Positions 8,339 through 19,862 of a DNA stretch of 64,000 bases are shown piece by piece. The stretch is taken from NCBI RefSeq assembly GCF_040581485.1, contig NC_090134.1:14189501-14253500 (forward strand). Reading direction: 5' to 3'. How positions within the stretch are numbered: position 1 is the first letter of the stretch; each line of letters starts with the position of its first letter. Under the pieces are notes generated by a model. That model was given only the letters and a program-made list of their open reading frames with translations, did not search any database and was not told the origin of the DNA. Origin of the DNA: Linepithema humile. Taxonomy: Eukaryota > Arthropoda > Insecta > Hymenoptera > Formicidae. The position numbers and the translations under genes are program-made.

Positions 8339-10906
8339 ATGCGTGAATCCTTTTTTAATTTTGTCCAATTTCATTTTGGCAAATTTGTAACTTTGCAACT
8401 GAAGAATTTTATGAATAATGTTAATTTAAGCATTAAATTACGCATTCGAATCAGGTTTCTTAAAAATTGTCTACAAAAAGATCTAACTCCTTCACATTTG
8501 AAATTTGTTTTTAAAAATTGCCTACAACTATACCACCATAGATCAGTAGCAATCTTTGATAATATCAGGAAGGAGCATATTCGAAAAATAATAAGATTAG
8601 AATTAGATGATGCCTACGCGACTTTACAATGCGTCAGAAAAGAATGCCATAAAATATATGAGGTTGTAACTAGAATATTACCACTCAATTTATACAATAC
8701 GTTTTTTAATGGGCAAGAGAGACGCTCCCAAAAATTGTGGTTTAGGAACTTAGTTAAGATAAACAAAAAAATTGAATGGTTAGTTTCTAAACAGAACATT
8801 GATAGAAGAGCAAGTATCAAACCAATTGCTTTCAATACTAACAATGTGAAAACACATAATAATTTTGGGTCTGATATTAATTCGAATATAATAATAATGC
8901 CTGACAATTTCAACTCTCAGTCGACCTTAGACGACAAACATAAAAAATGGTTCGTTAATTTATCAGGTGTTGTAATTCCCAAAGAGGTCGAGCTTTTGTT
9001 ACAATTGGGAGAACGTTTTAACATGCCTATCACGGAAAAAATGTCGATGTCAATTGAAGTCATAAAAAACATTGAAAGAAACATTGAAAGAAAGAGTGAA
9101 GATTACAAATGTTCTGTTAGAAATGATACTATATCAATTATAAATGGGTTCTGTAAGGGAAACTCCCGCAATAGTGTTGATGACAGAAAGTTACTCAATT
9201 GGTTGTACAAAACAAAAAAATTTATAAATGAAAACCCTGATCTATTATTCACCAGGGCTGATAAAGGCAATAGTACAGTAGTCATGAAAAAATCAGAATA
9301 TATGGAAAAAATGGTCGACATACTTTCTGACACCAACACCTACCAAATTGTTAAAAAAGACCCAACTAAAATATTAACTGATAAACTGAGGTCTCTACTT
9401 GCCAGATGGAGAGAGAGAGGTTACATAGATGACATAAAATACAGGTGTCTTTTGGAAACGGACGGAAACACACCTAGAGCCTACGGTTTGCCAAAAATCC
9501 ATAAAGAAGGATATCCTCTCAGAGTAATAGTATCTTCGATTAATAGCCCGTTATATAAGATAGCTAACTTTTTACATGGAATCCTTGCAAACAATGTACC
9601 TAATTCGAAAAGAAACATAAAAAATAGTTTTGATCTAGTTGAAAAGTTGAACGGTGTTTTTTTAGAATCGGATCATTGCCTTGCTTCTTTAGATGTTGTT
9701 TCTCTTTTTACGAACATTCCTGTTGAAAAGGCAATAGAAAGCATAAAAAACAGATGGGAATGGATTAGAAGGTACAATTCCATACCAATAGAAGAATTTT
9801 TAATTGGTATCAATTTAGTTTTAAATTCAACGTATTTTAGTTTTAATAAAGTAATTTACAAACAAATTTTTGGCACTCCAATGGGTTCTCCTCTCTCTCC
9901 AATAATAGCAGAATTTGTGTTACAAGATTTGGAAAATTCAGCAATCGAACGTCTACCTTACAAATTACCGTTTTATTTTAGGTATGTTGACGACATACTA
10001 TTTACGGCTCCAGAAAATCATTTAGACGAAGTTTTGGAGACATTCAACTCAATGCATAGCAGATTACAATTCACATTGGAAAAAGGAATAAATAATCATA
10101 TCAATTTCCTAAACGTTAAACTAATATCGGAAAACAATTTTATTAAATTTGATTTGTTCCACAAACCTACTTTTTCGGGCAGATATTTAAGTTTTTATTC
10201 GCATCATCCCATGGCACACAAAAAAGGTGTTATCTTTGGCTTATTTGACAGAGTTGTAAAGTTAACACACCCACAATATTGGCACAAGAACATCGAGGAA
10301 ATGATTTCCCTACTTTTAATTAACGGCTATCCATTGGAATTAATTTTTAATAGTATTAACGAAAGACTTAAAAAATTTAGCAATAATTGTTGTAATAAAA
10401 ACAAAAATAGCAATGATAAAACGGGTTATTTTACGATACCATATATAAAAGAAACTTTTGATAAATTCACACGGAACATGAAAAAATACAATCATCATTT
10501 AGCCTTTTCGTGTAACAATAAACTTAATAGGTTTATAAAAACAGGGAAAGACATTATTGAATCCATGAGCCAATGTGATGTAGTATATAAGGTAACGTGT
10601 CATGATTGCGAGGCTAGTTATGTGGGACAAACAAAGAGAAAATTGAAAACTAGAATTAAAGAACACAAGTCGGATATAAATAAAAGAACGGGATCCCCTT
10701 CTGTCATTTCTTGTCATAGATTAGAAAAAAACCATGAAATGGATTGGGAGAATGTAGAAATATTAGACAAGGAAATGTCTTATAGCAAAAGGCTTATTTC
10801 CGAGATGTTGCACATAAAACGGCAAAAAACGAGTCTCAATAAGCAGAACGATACTGAGTTACTGCCAAACTTGTATTTGCCAGTTCTCAATTTGTTTACT
10901 GCTTAA
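8339..10906 (+). CDS. Penelope-like reverse transcriptase with GIY-YIG endonuclease
   Basis: 855 residues with no internal stop. The reverse transcriptase region has SLDVVSLFTNIP, GTPMGSPLSPIIAEF and the catalytic YVDD in FRYVDDILF at about residue 550. The C-terminus has a CxxC pair (CHDC) then YVGQTKRKLKTRIKEH, a GIY-YIG nuclease, ending with EMLHIKRQ near residue 825. This domain order defines the Penelope class. The frame is fully open, which suggests recent activity. The neighbouring viral genes are interrupted, not related. Confidence 0.93.
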   Translation: MRESFFNFVQFHFGKFVTLQLKNFMNNVNLSIKLRIRIRFLKNCLQKDLTPSHLKFVFKNCLQLYHHRSVAIFDNIRKEHIRKIIRLELDDAYATLQCVRKECHKIYEVVTRILPLNLYNTFFNGQERRSQKLWFRNLVKINKKIEWLVSKQNIDRRASIKPIAFNTNNVKTHNNFGSDINSNIIIMPDNFNSQSTLDDKHKKWFVNLSGVVIPKEVELLLQLGERFNMPITEKMSMSIEVIKNIERNIERKSEDYKCSVRNDTISIINGFCKGNSRNSVDDRKLLNWLYKTKKFINENPDLLFTRADKGNSTVVMKKSEYMEKMVDILSDTNTYQIVKKDPTKILTDKLRSLLARWRERGYIDDIKYRCLLETDGNTPRAYGLPKIHKEGYPLRVIVSSINSPLYKIANFLHGILANNVPNSKRNIKNSFDLVEKLNGVFLESDHCLASLDVVSLFTNIPVEKAIESIKNRWEWIRRYNSIPIEEFLIGINLVLNSTYFSFNKVIYKQIFGTPMGSPLSPIIAEFVLQDLENSAIERLPYKLPFYFRYVDDILFTAPENHLDEVLETFNSMHSRLQFTLEKGINNHINFLNVKLISENNFIKFDLFHKPTFSGRYLSFYSHHPMAHKKGVIFGLFDRVVKLTHPQYWHKNIEEMISLLLINGYPLELIFNSINERLKKFSNNCCNKNKNSNDKTGYFTIPYIKETFDKFTRNMKKYNHHLAFSCNNKLNRFIKTGKDIIESMSQCDVVYKVTCHDCEASYVGQTKRKLKTRIKEHKSDINKRTGSPSVISCHRLEKNHEMDWENVEILDKEMSYSKRLISEMLHIKRQKTSLNKQNDTELLPNLYLPVLNLFTA

Positions 10907-11357
10907 AGATCACTCACTCTCCCACCACGAATCTCCTTCACATACGAGTTCTCTAATATATCCTCTATTATATTCAACTAGTTTGCCATGTCCACTCAAA
11001 CGACACGGACCTCCAATATCATTTTTAGCAAACTGACTCGTTACACCGAATAGTTTTGGTTCTTAGTTTTTTTAAAATAAGAAAGTTTACACGAAAACAC
11101 AACATGACGGTACTGCTATGCATTGAGGTAAGAATATTTTTAGTAATTTTAATAAATAACAAGTAATATAAAGATAAAAGTAGACATTGGTTCATGCTGG
11201 TTTTAGAATAATTGCAATCAACCACAATTCAAATCTTAAAAAGGACATCGTGTATGTTTAATGTAAAACATGATTTCCTTCCTGATGATCTTAAGATTGG
11301 TGTTATTAGAAGAGGCATGACTTTCAAGATGTGTTGTCCTTCTAAACAATTTTTAAA
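10907..11357. other. 3' untranslated part of the Penelope element
   Basis: No convincing coding sequence between the ORF stop and the 3' terminal repeat. A 66-codon minus-strand frame here has no recognisable features. Confidence 0.5.
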
Positions 11358-11449
11358 TGTAACGAATATAAGAAGATTGTAATATCCGAATTAGTTTTAT
11401 AAGTAACGATTGTTTATTAATATGTTCCGAATTTTATAATAACTAACTA

Positions 11450-11482
11450 CTGAAGATGACCACAACCAGATGGTCGAAACGT
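11450..11482 (+). ncRNA. Hammerhead-ribozyme-like motif (3' copy)
   Basis: Identical core to the 5' direct copy, within the 3' terminal repeat: CTGAAGA, GACCA/TGGTC stem, GAAACGTC. Confidence 0.55.
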
Positions 11483-11619
11483 CTAGATTGACCTAAACAT
11501 TTGTTATAATATATTAATAAATTAAGCACGAAAATCCAGCTTGGGCTCTGTAGCTTGTTGTTAATAATTTATTTAAAAAATTTTATATTATAACTGAAAA
11601 TATATAAGCGTACTAAAAA

Positions 11620-13125
11620 ATGGATACCATTAGAATTTTTTCAAATCACATAATATATTTCAATATATTTAATTCTCTCGATCTTGAAGATCTTAATAAC
11701 TTATATAAAACAGGATGTAGTGTTATAACAAAATCAATACTACATTATATAGAATATAAGCCAGTTGTACTTAATTATATTGATGGTATTCACGAGGATA
11801 TTTTGAAAATATTTGTCGAAAATGACAGAGGATTAATCTTACTTAAATATGATCTATCAGAAAATTTTCTAAATTTCTATGTCGACAAACAATAAGATAA
11901 AATCAGACATGTACAATGGTTGTGTATATCTCAAAAACAAAAACTATATCATGAATTTATTTCAAACAATATATCTAATGTAATTTGGGAAGATATTTCA
12001 AAAAGGAATTTAGATATTAATTTCTTAAGAAAATTCAAGAACTACATAAAATGGGATGTATATTTTAACAATAATAAAATGCCAATACAACATATCATGG
12101 AATTTATGGACTTGGAAAACTTTCCATATAGAACTATATCCACAACTCAAACATTACCAGATCATTTTATAAAAAAAAATTTTACAAAACTAGATTTAAG
12201 ATCAATAATAGAAAATCAAAAACTATCAAAAAGTTTTATTAAAGAAATAATTGATAAAATTCCTCAAGATTTGATTATTTATATAGTTAAGAGTCAAGTT
12301 TTAAACAACGATATTTCTTTTATAAGAAAAATACTAAACAAATTTGATTCTAATTGTTAGAAGTATATTTCTCTTCATTACAGATTACCAGAATCATTTA
12401 TAAGCGCGTACAAAGACAAAGTTATTTGGAAATTTATCTCTTCCAACCAAGATCTGTCACTTGATTTTATAAAAAAGTTTGAAGACTATATTGATTTTGA
12501 TTTTCTATTGAATGGTGATTTAAATAATGAAGTTTTTGCTTATTGCGTAAGTAAATTTAACTGTCAATACATTATACATGTTAGTTCTAACTTAAAACAA
12601 GAACATATAAGATATTTAATTGGAAAATGTGACGAGGAATCTTTAGATCAGTTGTGTACCGACTTTAAAATTCCAGACGATATAATAATAGAATACAAAG
12701 ATAAAGTTGATTGGCATCTTATTTGTAAGTTCCAAAGTTTATCTGAAGAAATAATAGATAAATTCTCGAATCTTATATGTTGGCAATGTATACAAATTAA
12801 CCAAATATTATCTGAAAATTTTATAAGGAAACATTTATTAAATTTAAATTTAAACGTTATACTAAAATACCAAAATTTATCAAAAAATTTTCTATTAGAG
12901 TATAAAGATTTTATAAATTGGGAGATTACGTCAAAATATCAACGTATGTCAGAAGATACAATAAGAGAATTTTCAGATAAAGTTAATTGGGACTTTATCT
13001 CAAGATATCAGGTATTGTCCGAGAATTTTATAAGAGAATTTAAAGATTACGTAAATTGGATAATTATAAAGAATCATCAAAGTTATTCATTAGAGTTCTC
13101 TATTGAAATTGAAAATTATATATAA
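11620..13125 (+). pseudogene. Tryptophan-repeat protein with F-box-like N-terminus, two nonsense codons
   Basis: A single frame of 502 codons interrupted by TAA at 11893-11895 and TAG at 12358-12360; all three segments (from 11620, 11920 and 12508) are in the same phase. The N-terminus (FSNHIIYFNIFNSLDLEDL) resembles the start of the gene at 56544 and is F-box-like. The rest is built of 23-residue units with a conserved tryptophan followed by I/L, S, and Q, then LSENFIREF. Entomopoxviruses have a tryptophan-repeat gene family of this style. The inverted-duplication breakpoint (12733) lies inside the gene. No TAAATG at the start, so early-type expression is plausible. Confidence 0.75.
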
Positions 13126-13542
13126 TAAATTAAGAAGTTACCTAAAAAGACATAAAATTTACATTTGTTATTACTTTTTTACTTTTGTGATTTTGTGCAA
13201 TTAAGGTGTTTTGTCACTGTAATTTTATTCAGTGTTTGTGATCGGTTAATTATAATTTTAATGGTTTCTTATATTTGTAATCATTTTATTCTATTTTGTT
13301 AACTTTATATGTTTGTGATAAGTTTACTATAATTTTATATGGATATATATTTATAATCAATCTATTGTATAAGAGGGACTCAATTTATAACCATTATATT
13401 AGTTTAAGTCTGTTCCAGATCTAATATGGAGAGATAAACTATAAAAAAAAAGAGATCCTTTAAAATATACATATTTAAATCTAAGATAATATTATCATAC
13501 TTAATAAGTATAATTTAAATCTTTAAGATAATATTATTATAC
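13126..13542. other. Viral intergenic stretch (mirror of 5402-5818)
   Basis: No gene seen. It contains the mirrored tandem repeat and imperfect copies of GTTTGTGAT followed by an ATAATTTTA word. Confidence 0.4.
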
Positions 13543-13692
13543 TTAATAAGTATAATTTAAAGGTTTTATTTGTTTATAAGCTTCTTCCAAATATTGCTTC
13601 ATTTCTTTATCTAATTCGTCTATAGTACTATTACAATAAACATTTATTGCAACAAATAAAATAACTAACATTTTAATGCACAATTTATACAT
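13543..13692 (-). CDS. Small secreted or membrane ORF, 49 residues (right copy)
   Basis: Exact mirror of 5252-5401, with the same hydrophobic N-terminal stretch and TAAATG start. It is divergent from the second transpeptidase at 13699. Confidence 0.4.
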   Translation of the reverse strand: MYKLCIKMLVILFVAINVYCNSTIDELDKEMKQYLEEAYKQIKPLNYTY

Positions 13693-13701
13693 TTATAAAT
13701 G
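13690..13701. promoter_or_regulatory. Palindromic divergent late-type start site (right copy)
   Basis: CATTTATAAATG, mirror of 5243-5254, with start codons on both strands. Confidence 0.6.
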
Positions 13702-15140
13702 AGAAAATTTTTTATTTTCAATTTTCTATACTTACTGAGTTTAACATGTGGACTTCCACAATATTCAATAGTCACAAACAGTATTTATTGCACATCAGTA
13801 GGTAGAAATCTGATACTTCTTGGAGGGAATATCATAGATGCATCTATAGGAGTAATGTTGTGCGAGGGACTAGTTTCCCCACAAGATTCTGGAATAGGCG
13901 GTGGATTTACAGGTATTGTAAAAATGAATAGAGAAGTTTTTATGGTAGACGCAAGAGAAGTATCTCCAAAAAAATTAACTAAACTTTCTGATATAAAAAA
14001 TAACTTTTATGAAATTGGTGTACCAGGTGCATTAAGAGGATATCAAGCTATACATAGAAGATGGGGAAAGATGAACTTACGTAAAATAATAGAATATTTA
14101 GAAGTACTGTGTAAAAACGGAGTTCCTGCAGATAGAAATTTATTGAGAATAATAAATCACTACCAAAATTTTAAACATTTAATAGGAACAAATGGTAAAA
14201 TGAGAAATATAGAATTGTGTAATACATTATCTAAAATTAAGAACAAAGGAATAAATCATTTTTATAATACAATATCAGAAGATATTATTAAAGATTTACA
14301 TAACTATAACAATAAAATAGAAAAAAATGACTTTGTAAGATACAGAGCTAAAATAACAAAACCTTCATACAAAAGATTGAACAGTTCTATAGACTTTTAC
14401 AGTACTAGTTATCCAGGAGTCGGAAAGGTTCTATTAGAAGATGTAAAAAAAATATTTAATAGTAAATATGATATAATCGAAATCCAGAGAGAATTTTATA
14501 AATCTGTTCCAAAGTACAGATATACTACGAATATAGTAAAAAAATACCAAAATGGAAAGTTTCAGAAAAAGAAAAAAAACATGGAACTACAAATATTTGT
14601 ATTCAAGACGATAAATATAACTGCTTGTGTTTCACGAGTACAATAAATAGATATTTTGGATCTAATTTTATATCTAATTCAACTGGTGTTATTTTAAATA
14701 ATCAACTAAAAGATTTTCCAGATTATTATAATAAATCAATATCTAGAATTTCGCCCCCATTATATTCATCAGTAATAATAATGTTAAAGAACAAAAAACC
14801 TATATTAATGATGGGAGGAACTGGTGGATATAGAATTCCAAGTGGAGTATTAAACGTTATGTATAATATCTTTAGAAATAATATGACATTTAAAGACGCA
14901 ATTGATAATCCTAGATTGTTTTCGAATAAATATAAAGAAATACAAGCCGAAAAATGCTATCTTACTAATAGATTATGTAATAAATATTATGAAAGAGTCA
15001 ATGGAATGAAAAATAATAACGTGGTAATTTATGATTATAGCTCATACAATACTGTTACTGGAATTTATAAGAGAGAACCAGTATTTGATTTGAGAAGAGG
15101 AGGTTATGGATTAAGATTTAGTAGGTTCGAGTATATATAA
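13699..15140 (+). pseudogene. Second gamma-glutamyltranspeptidase, frameshifted (right copy)
   Basis: Mirror of 3804-5245. The large-subunit frame is 13699-14646, and the small-subunit frame with the FTSTIN nucleophile segment is 14625-15140. The break maps to the A7 run at 14537-14543, after which the wrong frame is read until the stop. No differences from the left copy were noticed. Confidence 0.8.
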
Positions 15141-15222
15141 TTAACAAATTTTGTTTTCATCTTCCAGCAATATTTTCTAGTCATTATATTTTCAATATTT
15201 TTTAAATTTTCATTTTAAATAA

Positions 15223-15732
15223 ATGAAACTGTTATACTTTTTATATTTAGTAGAATTATTAGTTTGTAGCTGTAAAAAATATGATAGTTCTATATATGAT
15301 AAGATTGGGAACAATGCAATAGTTAGTAACTTTAGAGTATGCGCAGAGAACGCAAAAGAAATAATTGAAAAGGGAGGTAACGCGATTGATGCAGCTATTT
15401 CGACTATGTTATGTGAAAGTGTTGGAAAACCTCAAGATATGGGACTCGGAGGAGGATTCTTTGGAATAATAAAATTTTTAAAAACAGATAAAACTTTTAT
15501 AATAAATTCCAGAGAAGTCGCGCCTATAAAATTAAATACATCTTCTTTTGATTTTAAAACTTCTAATAAAATATTTGGTAAAGTAGTTGGAGTTCCTTCC
15601 GCCTTAAAGGGATATTACCATTTGCATAATAATTATGGAAAGTTAAAGTGGGAAAATATAGTGAATCCAATAGCAAAACTTGCAGATAACGGATTTGAAT
15701 GTGTAATAGGAGATATACTAGAGAAATATCAA

Positions 15733-15771
<39 letters not shown>

Positions 15772-16954
15772 TGAAGAAAAATATAGAGATGTTTTTATAA
15801 ATAATAAAACTGGAATGTGGGGGGTATACCAAAATAACGATATATGGATAAGAAAAGATTTATCAAAAACTCTAAAAGATATTTCAAAGTATGGAGGAGA
15901 ACTATTTTACAGAAATAAAACATACACAACGATGCTATTAAATAAAGTTAATTCGCAAAACGGAATATTAGCAAACAACGACTTTCTTAAAGTCAAACCA
16001 TTAATTACAAAACCCTTGGTTCAGTATTATACTTTCAACGGAAAAAGATACAAGTTAGAAACAACAAATCTTCCAGGGGGAGGTATATCTGTTATTTTTG
16101 TTTTAGGTATCCTAGAATCATATATGGAAAAGAATAATAACTCCGATAAACAAAGATTGAACTATGTAATAATAGAAGCATTGAAGTATTCATTTTTAAT
16201 TAGGACAAATTTCGGAGATCCGAGATTCAATAATATGAATGGATTAATCGGATTGATGAAAAATAAAAAATTCCAAGAAATAACGTTAAATAAAATATTA
16301 TTGAATAATAAAACATCTAACGACGATAAACATTACTATCAGAGATTTTCATTATTACCAGACTCTGGAACAGCAAATATTGTAATTAAAACAAATGATG
16401 CTATTATTTCCCTAACGAGTACAATAAATTTAAGATTTGGATCGTGGATCATTTCAAAATCTGGTATAATATTTAACAACCAAATGAGCGATTTTTCACT
16501 TCCAAATAGGATAGACGCCGGTCATCTCCCTCCTGCTAAATATAATTTTCCAGAGCCAGGAAAATATCCTATCTCGTCTATTGCAACTAGTATTTTAAGT
16601 GAGTTAGACAAAAAGACTAATAAATATAATGCCAAATACGTATTAGGAGCAGCTGGAGGTCCTAAATTAATATCATCAATAGTTCAAGTGTTAAATAATA
16701 TTATAAACAAAGATATGAATATAGTTGATGCTATCAAAGCTCCGAGATTTCATCATCAACTCGAGCCAAATTTATTATTCTCCGAAAGAGAATTTAGTAA
16801 AAATAATCGTGAATTATACAGAAGATATAACTACCACGAATCAATACCATATATGAGGGGAGATTATAGTGCAGTTACAGGAATAAGTATTGATAATGGT
16901 AAAATTTCTGCAACATTTGATCACAGAAGACCAGGAGGAGCATGTGTGTTCTAA
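15223..16954 (+). pseudogene. Gamma-glutamyltranspeptidase broken in a GT microsatellite (right copy)
   Basis: Mirror of the intact gene at 1988-3721 but with one GT unit fewer (13 against 14), so the frame breaks at about 15763. The upstream part (15223-15774, 183 codons) keeps the signal peptide and large-subunit motifs. The downstream part (from 15740) keeps the LTSTINLRFGS nucleophile segment and the C-terminus. Start context is AAATAAATG. Whether the 13- or 14-unit state is ancestral cannot be told here, but the 14-unit allele restores a normal family-like frame. Confidence 0.88.
15738..15763. repeat. (GT)13 microsatellite in the right-arm transpeptidase
   Basis: Thirteen GT units, against fourteen in the mirror tract at 3179-3206; this is the only indel detected between the arms. 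Confidence 0.95.
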
Positions 16955-17542
16955 AATAATTAATATTGTACATTTTTCTAGTCGTTAATCTTTAAATATT
17001 TGTATAAACATTAATAATATTAATTTATTCCAATCTTAAAACTATTTATAATTATAATATAATAAATAAAATTATTAATTTTATTAGTTATAATTTTTTC
17101 TTGTAAATCAGAACTTATTGTATTCAAAGAATCAGAACATACTGATTTAAGTCATATATATAATTACTTCAACGAAATAGATAAAATCATAACTCTTAAT
17201 AATAGCTTCGATAAAAACACATTCAGATCGTATGACGATATATACAACATAACAGGATATATACTACCAGAAGGAAAGTCAAATTTTTCTGATTACAAAT
17301 CCAAGTATTGGGAATATACAAATTTAGTAATGGAAACAAATAAACCAAAAATATGTATATGCCTCGGAATGGAACATGTCGTAAAATATTTTACAAACGT
17401 TACTTTTTCAAGATGTTATATATACAGAACGATGTTAGATAACGAATATCACAATCATAAATGGTGTATAAGAAAGTCATTATTACATAAAAATTTATAT
17501 AAATTTAATGATAAAAACATATATATATAATATAAAAGATAC

Positions 17543-19862
17543 TGTTACGTCCTGATAGATGTAGAATTTTTTCGTTGGGCTCGGCGATCGACGTAAACGG
17601 ACCTGACCGCACGAGCCGAGCGGCACGTTTAGGACTTGCGACGGGTCAGCGACTGGAAGAGTCGTTTTTACTCCGTCAACAAGTCAACCGCTCGTGGTTC
17701 CCTTTTTGGGTCAAGGAATTGAATCCCTATTACCCGGGGCGGAACCTTTGTGCGCAATTTGAGAGGGAAGGTGTGAGGGGGGTGACGAACGAGGAGGGTG
17801 TGGTTAAATGAAAAAGAACAAAAGTTTAATTTATTAAAGACAACATTTTAATTCGATTAAATTTATAATTACGATACAAAACTCAACTCTTATTCACACG
17901 TGTTTTATATTTCTATTAGTGTATTTTTCACAAGTGTGTGTGTGTGTGTGTGTGTTATTCCTCAGGGGAGAGGACTAAGTTTAGGAAATCAAACCCTGTG
18001 AATTCAGGGTTAGGAAGATGGGGAGGAGCCGCGACGTATTCGATGGTAGTGGCTTCGGAGTTGACGGATATGTTGTCGAACTCCGGATCGTTTCGTGGGA
18101 ATTCCTCCAGTTGAGCCTCTACTGGAGGAGGAATGAAGCAGACAGGCGAAGGGGGTCTGTACTCCAGGAACTCTTCAAGAGACGGAGAGATAGACCTAGG
18201 AGAAGGAAGTAGAGGAAAGTCGAACACGGGAAAGGGTTGAGGAGGTGGTTGAGGAAATTCCTGAGGAATCGGTGGTAATGGAGGAGGTTGGTCTGTTTGC
18301 GTGTGAGTGCTTGTACGGGCGTTATTAAATGGGGTGTGTCGCCTAATTCTAATGGGTCTTACGGTGACCCTCGCAGCGTATCTAACGTATGGCGGGAGGA
18401 ATATAGCTAAACAGAGAGCAAATGCCGAGAGATCCGAGCGGTTCCGACGATTGTTGGGTCGCGGCGAATGTTTAGTTCTCACTGACAAATAACACAAAAA
18501 AGATTTTTAACCGAAAAAGAACGGATTACATAAAAAGAAATAAGAGAATACTAAAGAGAGGAGAAAAAAAAAACAAATGAACTAACTTACTCGTTGTAGG
18601 ATAGTTTCAAGTCGGGTTGACTATGTTCGGTGGTTCTGAGCAGGCGCCCCGTTGAGGGAAGGCGTTATATGAGCGTCGGACCCCTTTTTTTTGTAAACGC
18701 GTGGGCACCCTGCTGCGGGATGGTGTCGTCAGGGTGATGGGCCTTCTACTTGAGATGCACCACGAGACGATCGCGACAAGGTATCAACTGACTTTACTCT
18801 TTGATTCGCGCCCCCGAACTACTCGAAAAACTGTTTGAGTTAAACGGAATAACTGCGCAAAACTGCTTAAAAAACTGTGTGTGATTGTGTCCGGAGCCAC
18901 CAGAACACGGGTTTTTATACTTTTTCTTTGGGGTAGATCCCTTTGGAAAATCTTAGGTTTTTGGAGCGGGGATCGAATAGGAATTAGTCTTGCGAGAAAA
19001 TTTTTAATGTGGGGGAGGATGGCGTCATTTTTAGCTAATAGGATTGGGTTTAGATGATTAGGTTACTTGAAATGAGATAGGAAGAAAGAGACCCTAACGA
19101 ATAAGGAATAGCGTCGTTTCGGGTCCATATATGATGGGGGTAGGTTTTTGAGGTGGCGTAACCCGGTTGGTGTTAATTAGTATAGGTGGGGTGCATCTCA
19201 GTGTCTTAAGATCTGGGTGGGCGTAGTCTTTAGACCATACGATGGAATGATGGGTGGTCTATAGAAGTGCTTGCCCCGATTCTCGGCTTTCGGATTGGGT
19301 GATTAAGAATCGGTATATAAGTTCGCAAAGCCTTGGGTCACTGATCTAATAAATTTGACAGTTTACGACTGTCGCGTGCCCTTGGTGTCGCGTGGAGAGT
19401 GCGACTAATGCATCTCGGTTTCCCAGACCTACTAAACACGTGCGCCGTATCAGGTGTCGCGCCTTCTCGGCATTCGACTGCGGTCATTCCCCGATCGTTA
19501 CTCGGTAAAACCCTATCTACTAGCTAGAGTTCCCGTAGGTGGAATCCAAGAGTATGACTAGTTGGTGCCAGTTTTTTCTTTTTATCTCTTACTCTAACCG
19601 TCTGGAGTCGGTTAAGGACTCCAGCTACCGCGAAGTTTTGACTTTTACGGTTTTTCTGGCGACGATAGGCACGCTGAGCGGCCAAGGTATTTTGAAATAT
19701 CCATGCTATTTTTCTCCGTGAGAAGATTCGAGCTCCTGGTGTCTCATGAGAAAAACAGCTCTGGCGTTATAATATTTCTTAAGAGTTTTGTTGATTCCGC
19801 GTTTACTAGGTCTGGTATTTAATGAAAAGAAAAGAATCGTGTAGTCTGATCAGGACGTAACA
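17543..19862. mobile_element. 2.3-kb solo-LTR-like element
   Basis: Ends TGTTACGTCCTGAT and ATCAGGACGTAACA (14-bp inverted ends with TG..CA termini), flanked by a 4-bp duplication ATAC at 17539-17542 and 19863-19866. That fits a solo LTR of a Gypsy-like retrotransposon, though 2320 bp is long. On the plus strand TATATAAG near 19314 followed by AATAAA near 19349 looks like a U3-R boundary. On the minus strand another TATA-like box (GTATAAAAA) near 18917 precedes the proline-rich ORF. No gag or pol is present. Confidence 0.7.
17955..18497 (-). CDS. Unrecognised proline-rich ORF in LTR-like element (right copy)
   Basis: Mirror of 445-987 and of equal length. It lies on the opposite strand to the plus-strand TATA/AATAAA pair of the element, so it would be an antisense product if that pair is the true promoter. 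Confidence 0.25.
   Translation of the reverse strand: MCYLSVRTKHSPRPNNRRNRSDLSAFALCLAIFLPPYVRYAARVTVRPIRIRRHTPFNNARTSTHTQTDQPPPLPPIPQEFPQPPPQPFPVFDFPLLPSPRSISPSLEEFLEYRPPSPVCFIPPPVEAQLEEFPRNDPEFDNISVNSEATTIEYVAAPPHLPNPEFTGFDFLNLVLSPEE

Larger units (their letters stand above)
7862..11573 (+). mobile_element. Penelope-like retroelement
   Basis: A complete-looking element of about 3.7 kb in the centre of the inverted duplication. It has one ORF (8339-10906) coding reverse transcriptase plus GIY-YIG endonuclease. The left end carries an inverted copy (about 7862-8110) followed by a direct copy (about 8113-8330) of the terminal repeat, and a direct copy ends the element (about 11358-11573). Inverted plus direct terminal repeats are typical of this class. 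The exact target duplication is not clear to me. Confidence 0.85.
12733..18941. repeat. Right arm of large inverted duplication
   Basis: Mirror of 1-6211. Homology is visible up to 18941 only because the partner leaves the window; the right arm may continue into the rest of the LTR, dUTPase and beyond. The inner breakpoint at 12733 falls within the tryptophan-repeat pseudogene 11620-13125, so the right copy is contiguous with its 5' part while the left copy is truncated. Confidence 0.95.

Noticed and set aside
15563..15832. 89-codon minus-strand frame with a Thr-His run
   Set aside because: Antisense shadow of the GT microsatellite in the transpeptidase.
1..18941. Inverted repeats as native poxvirus genome ends joined head to head
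   Set aside because: The arms are separated by 6.5 kb of non-repeated genes, share a host LTR insertion and end inside a gene, so post-integration duplication fits better.
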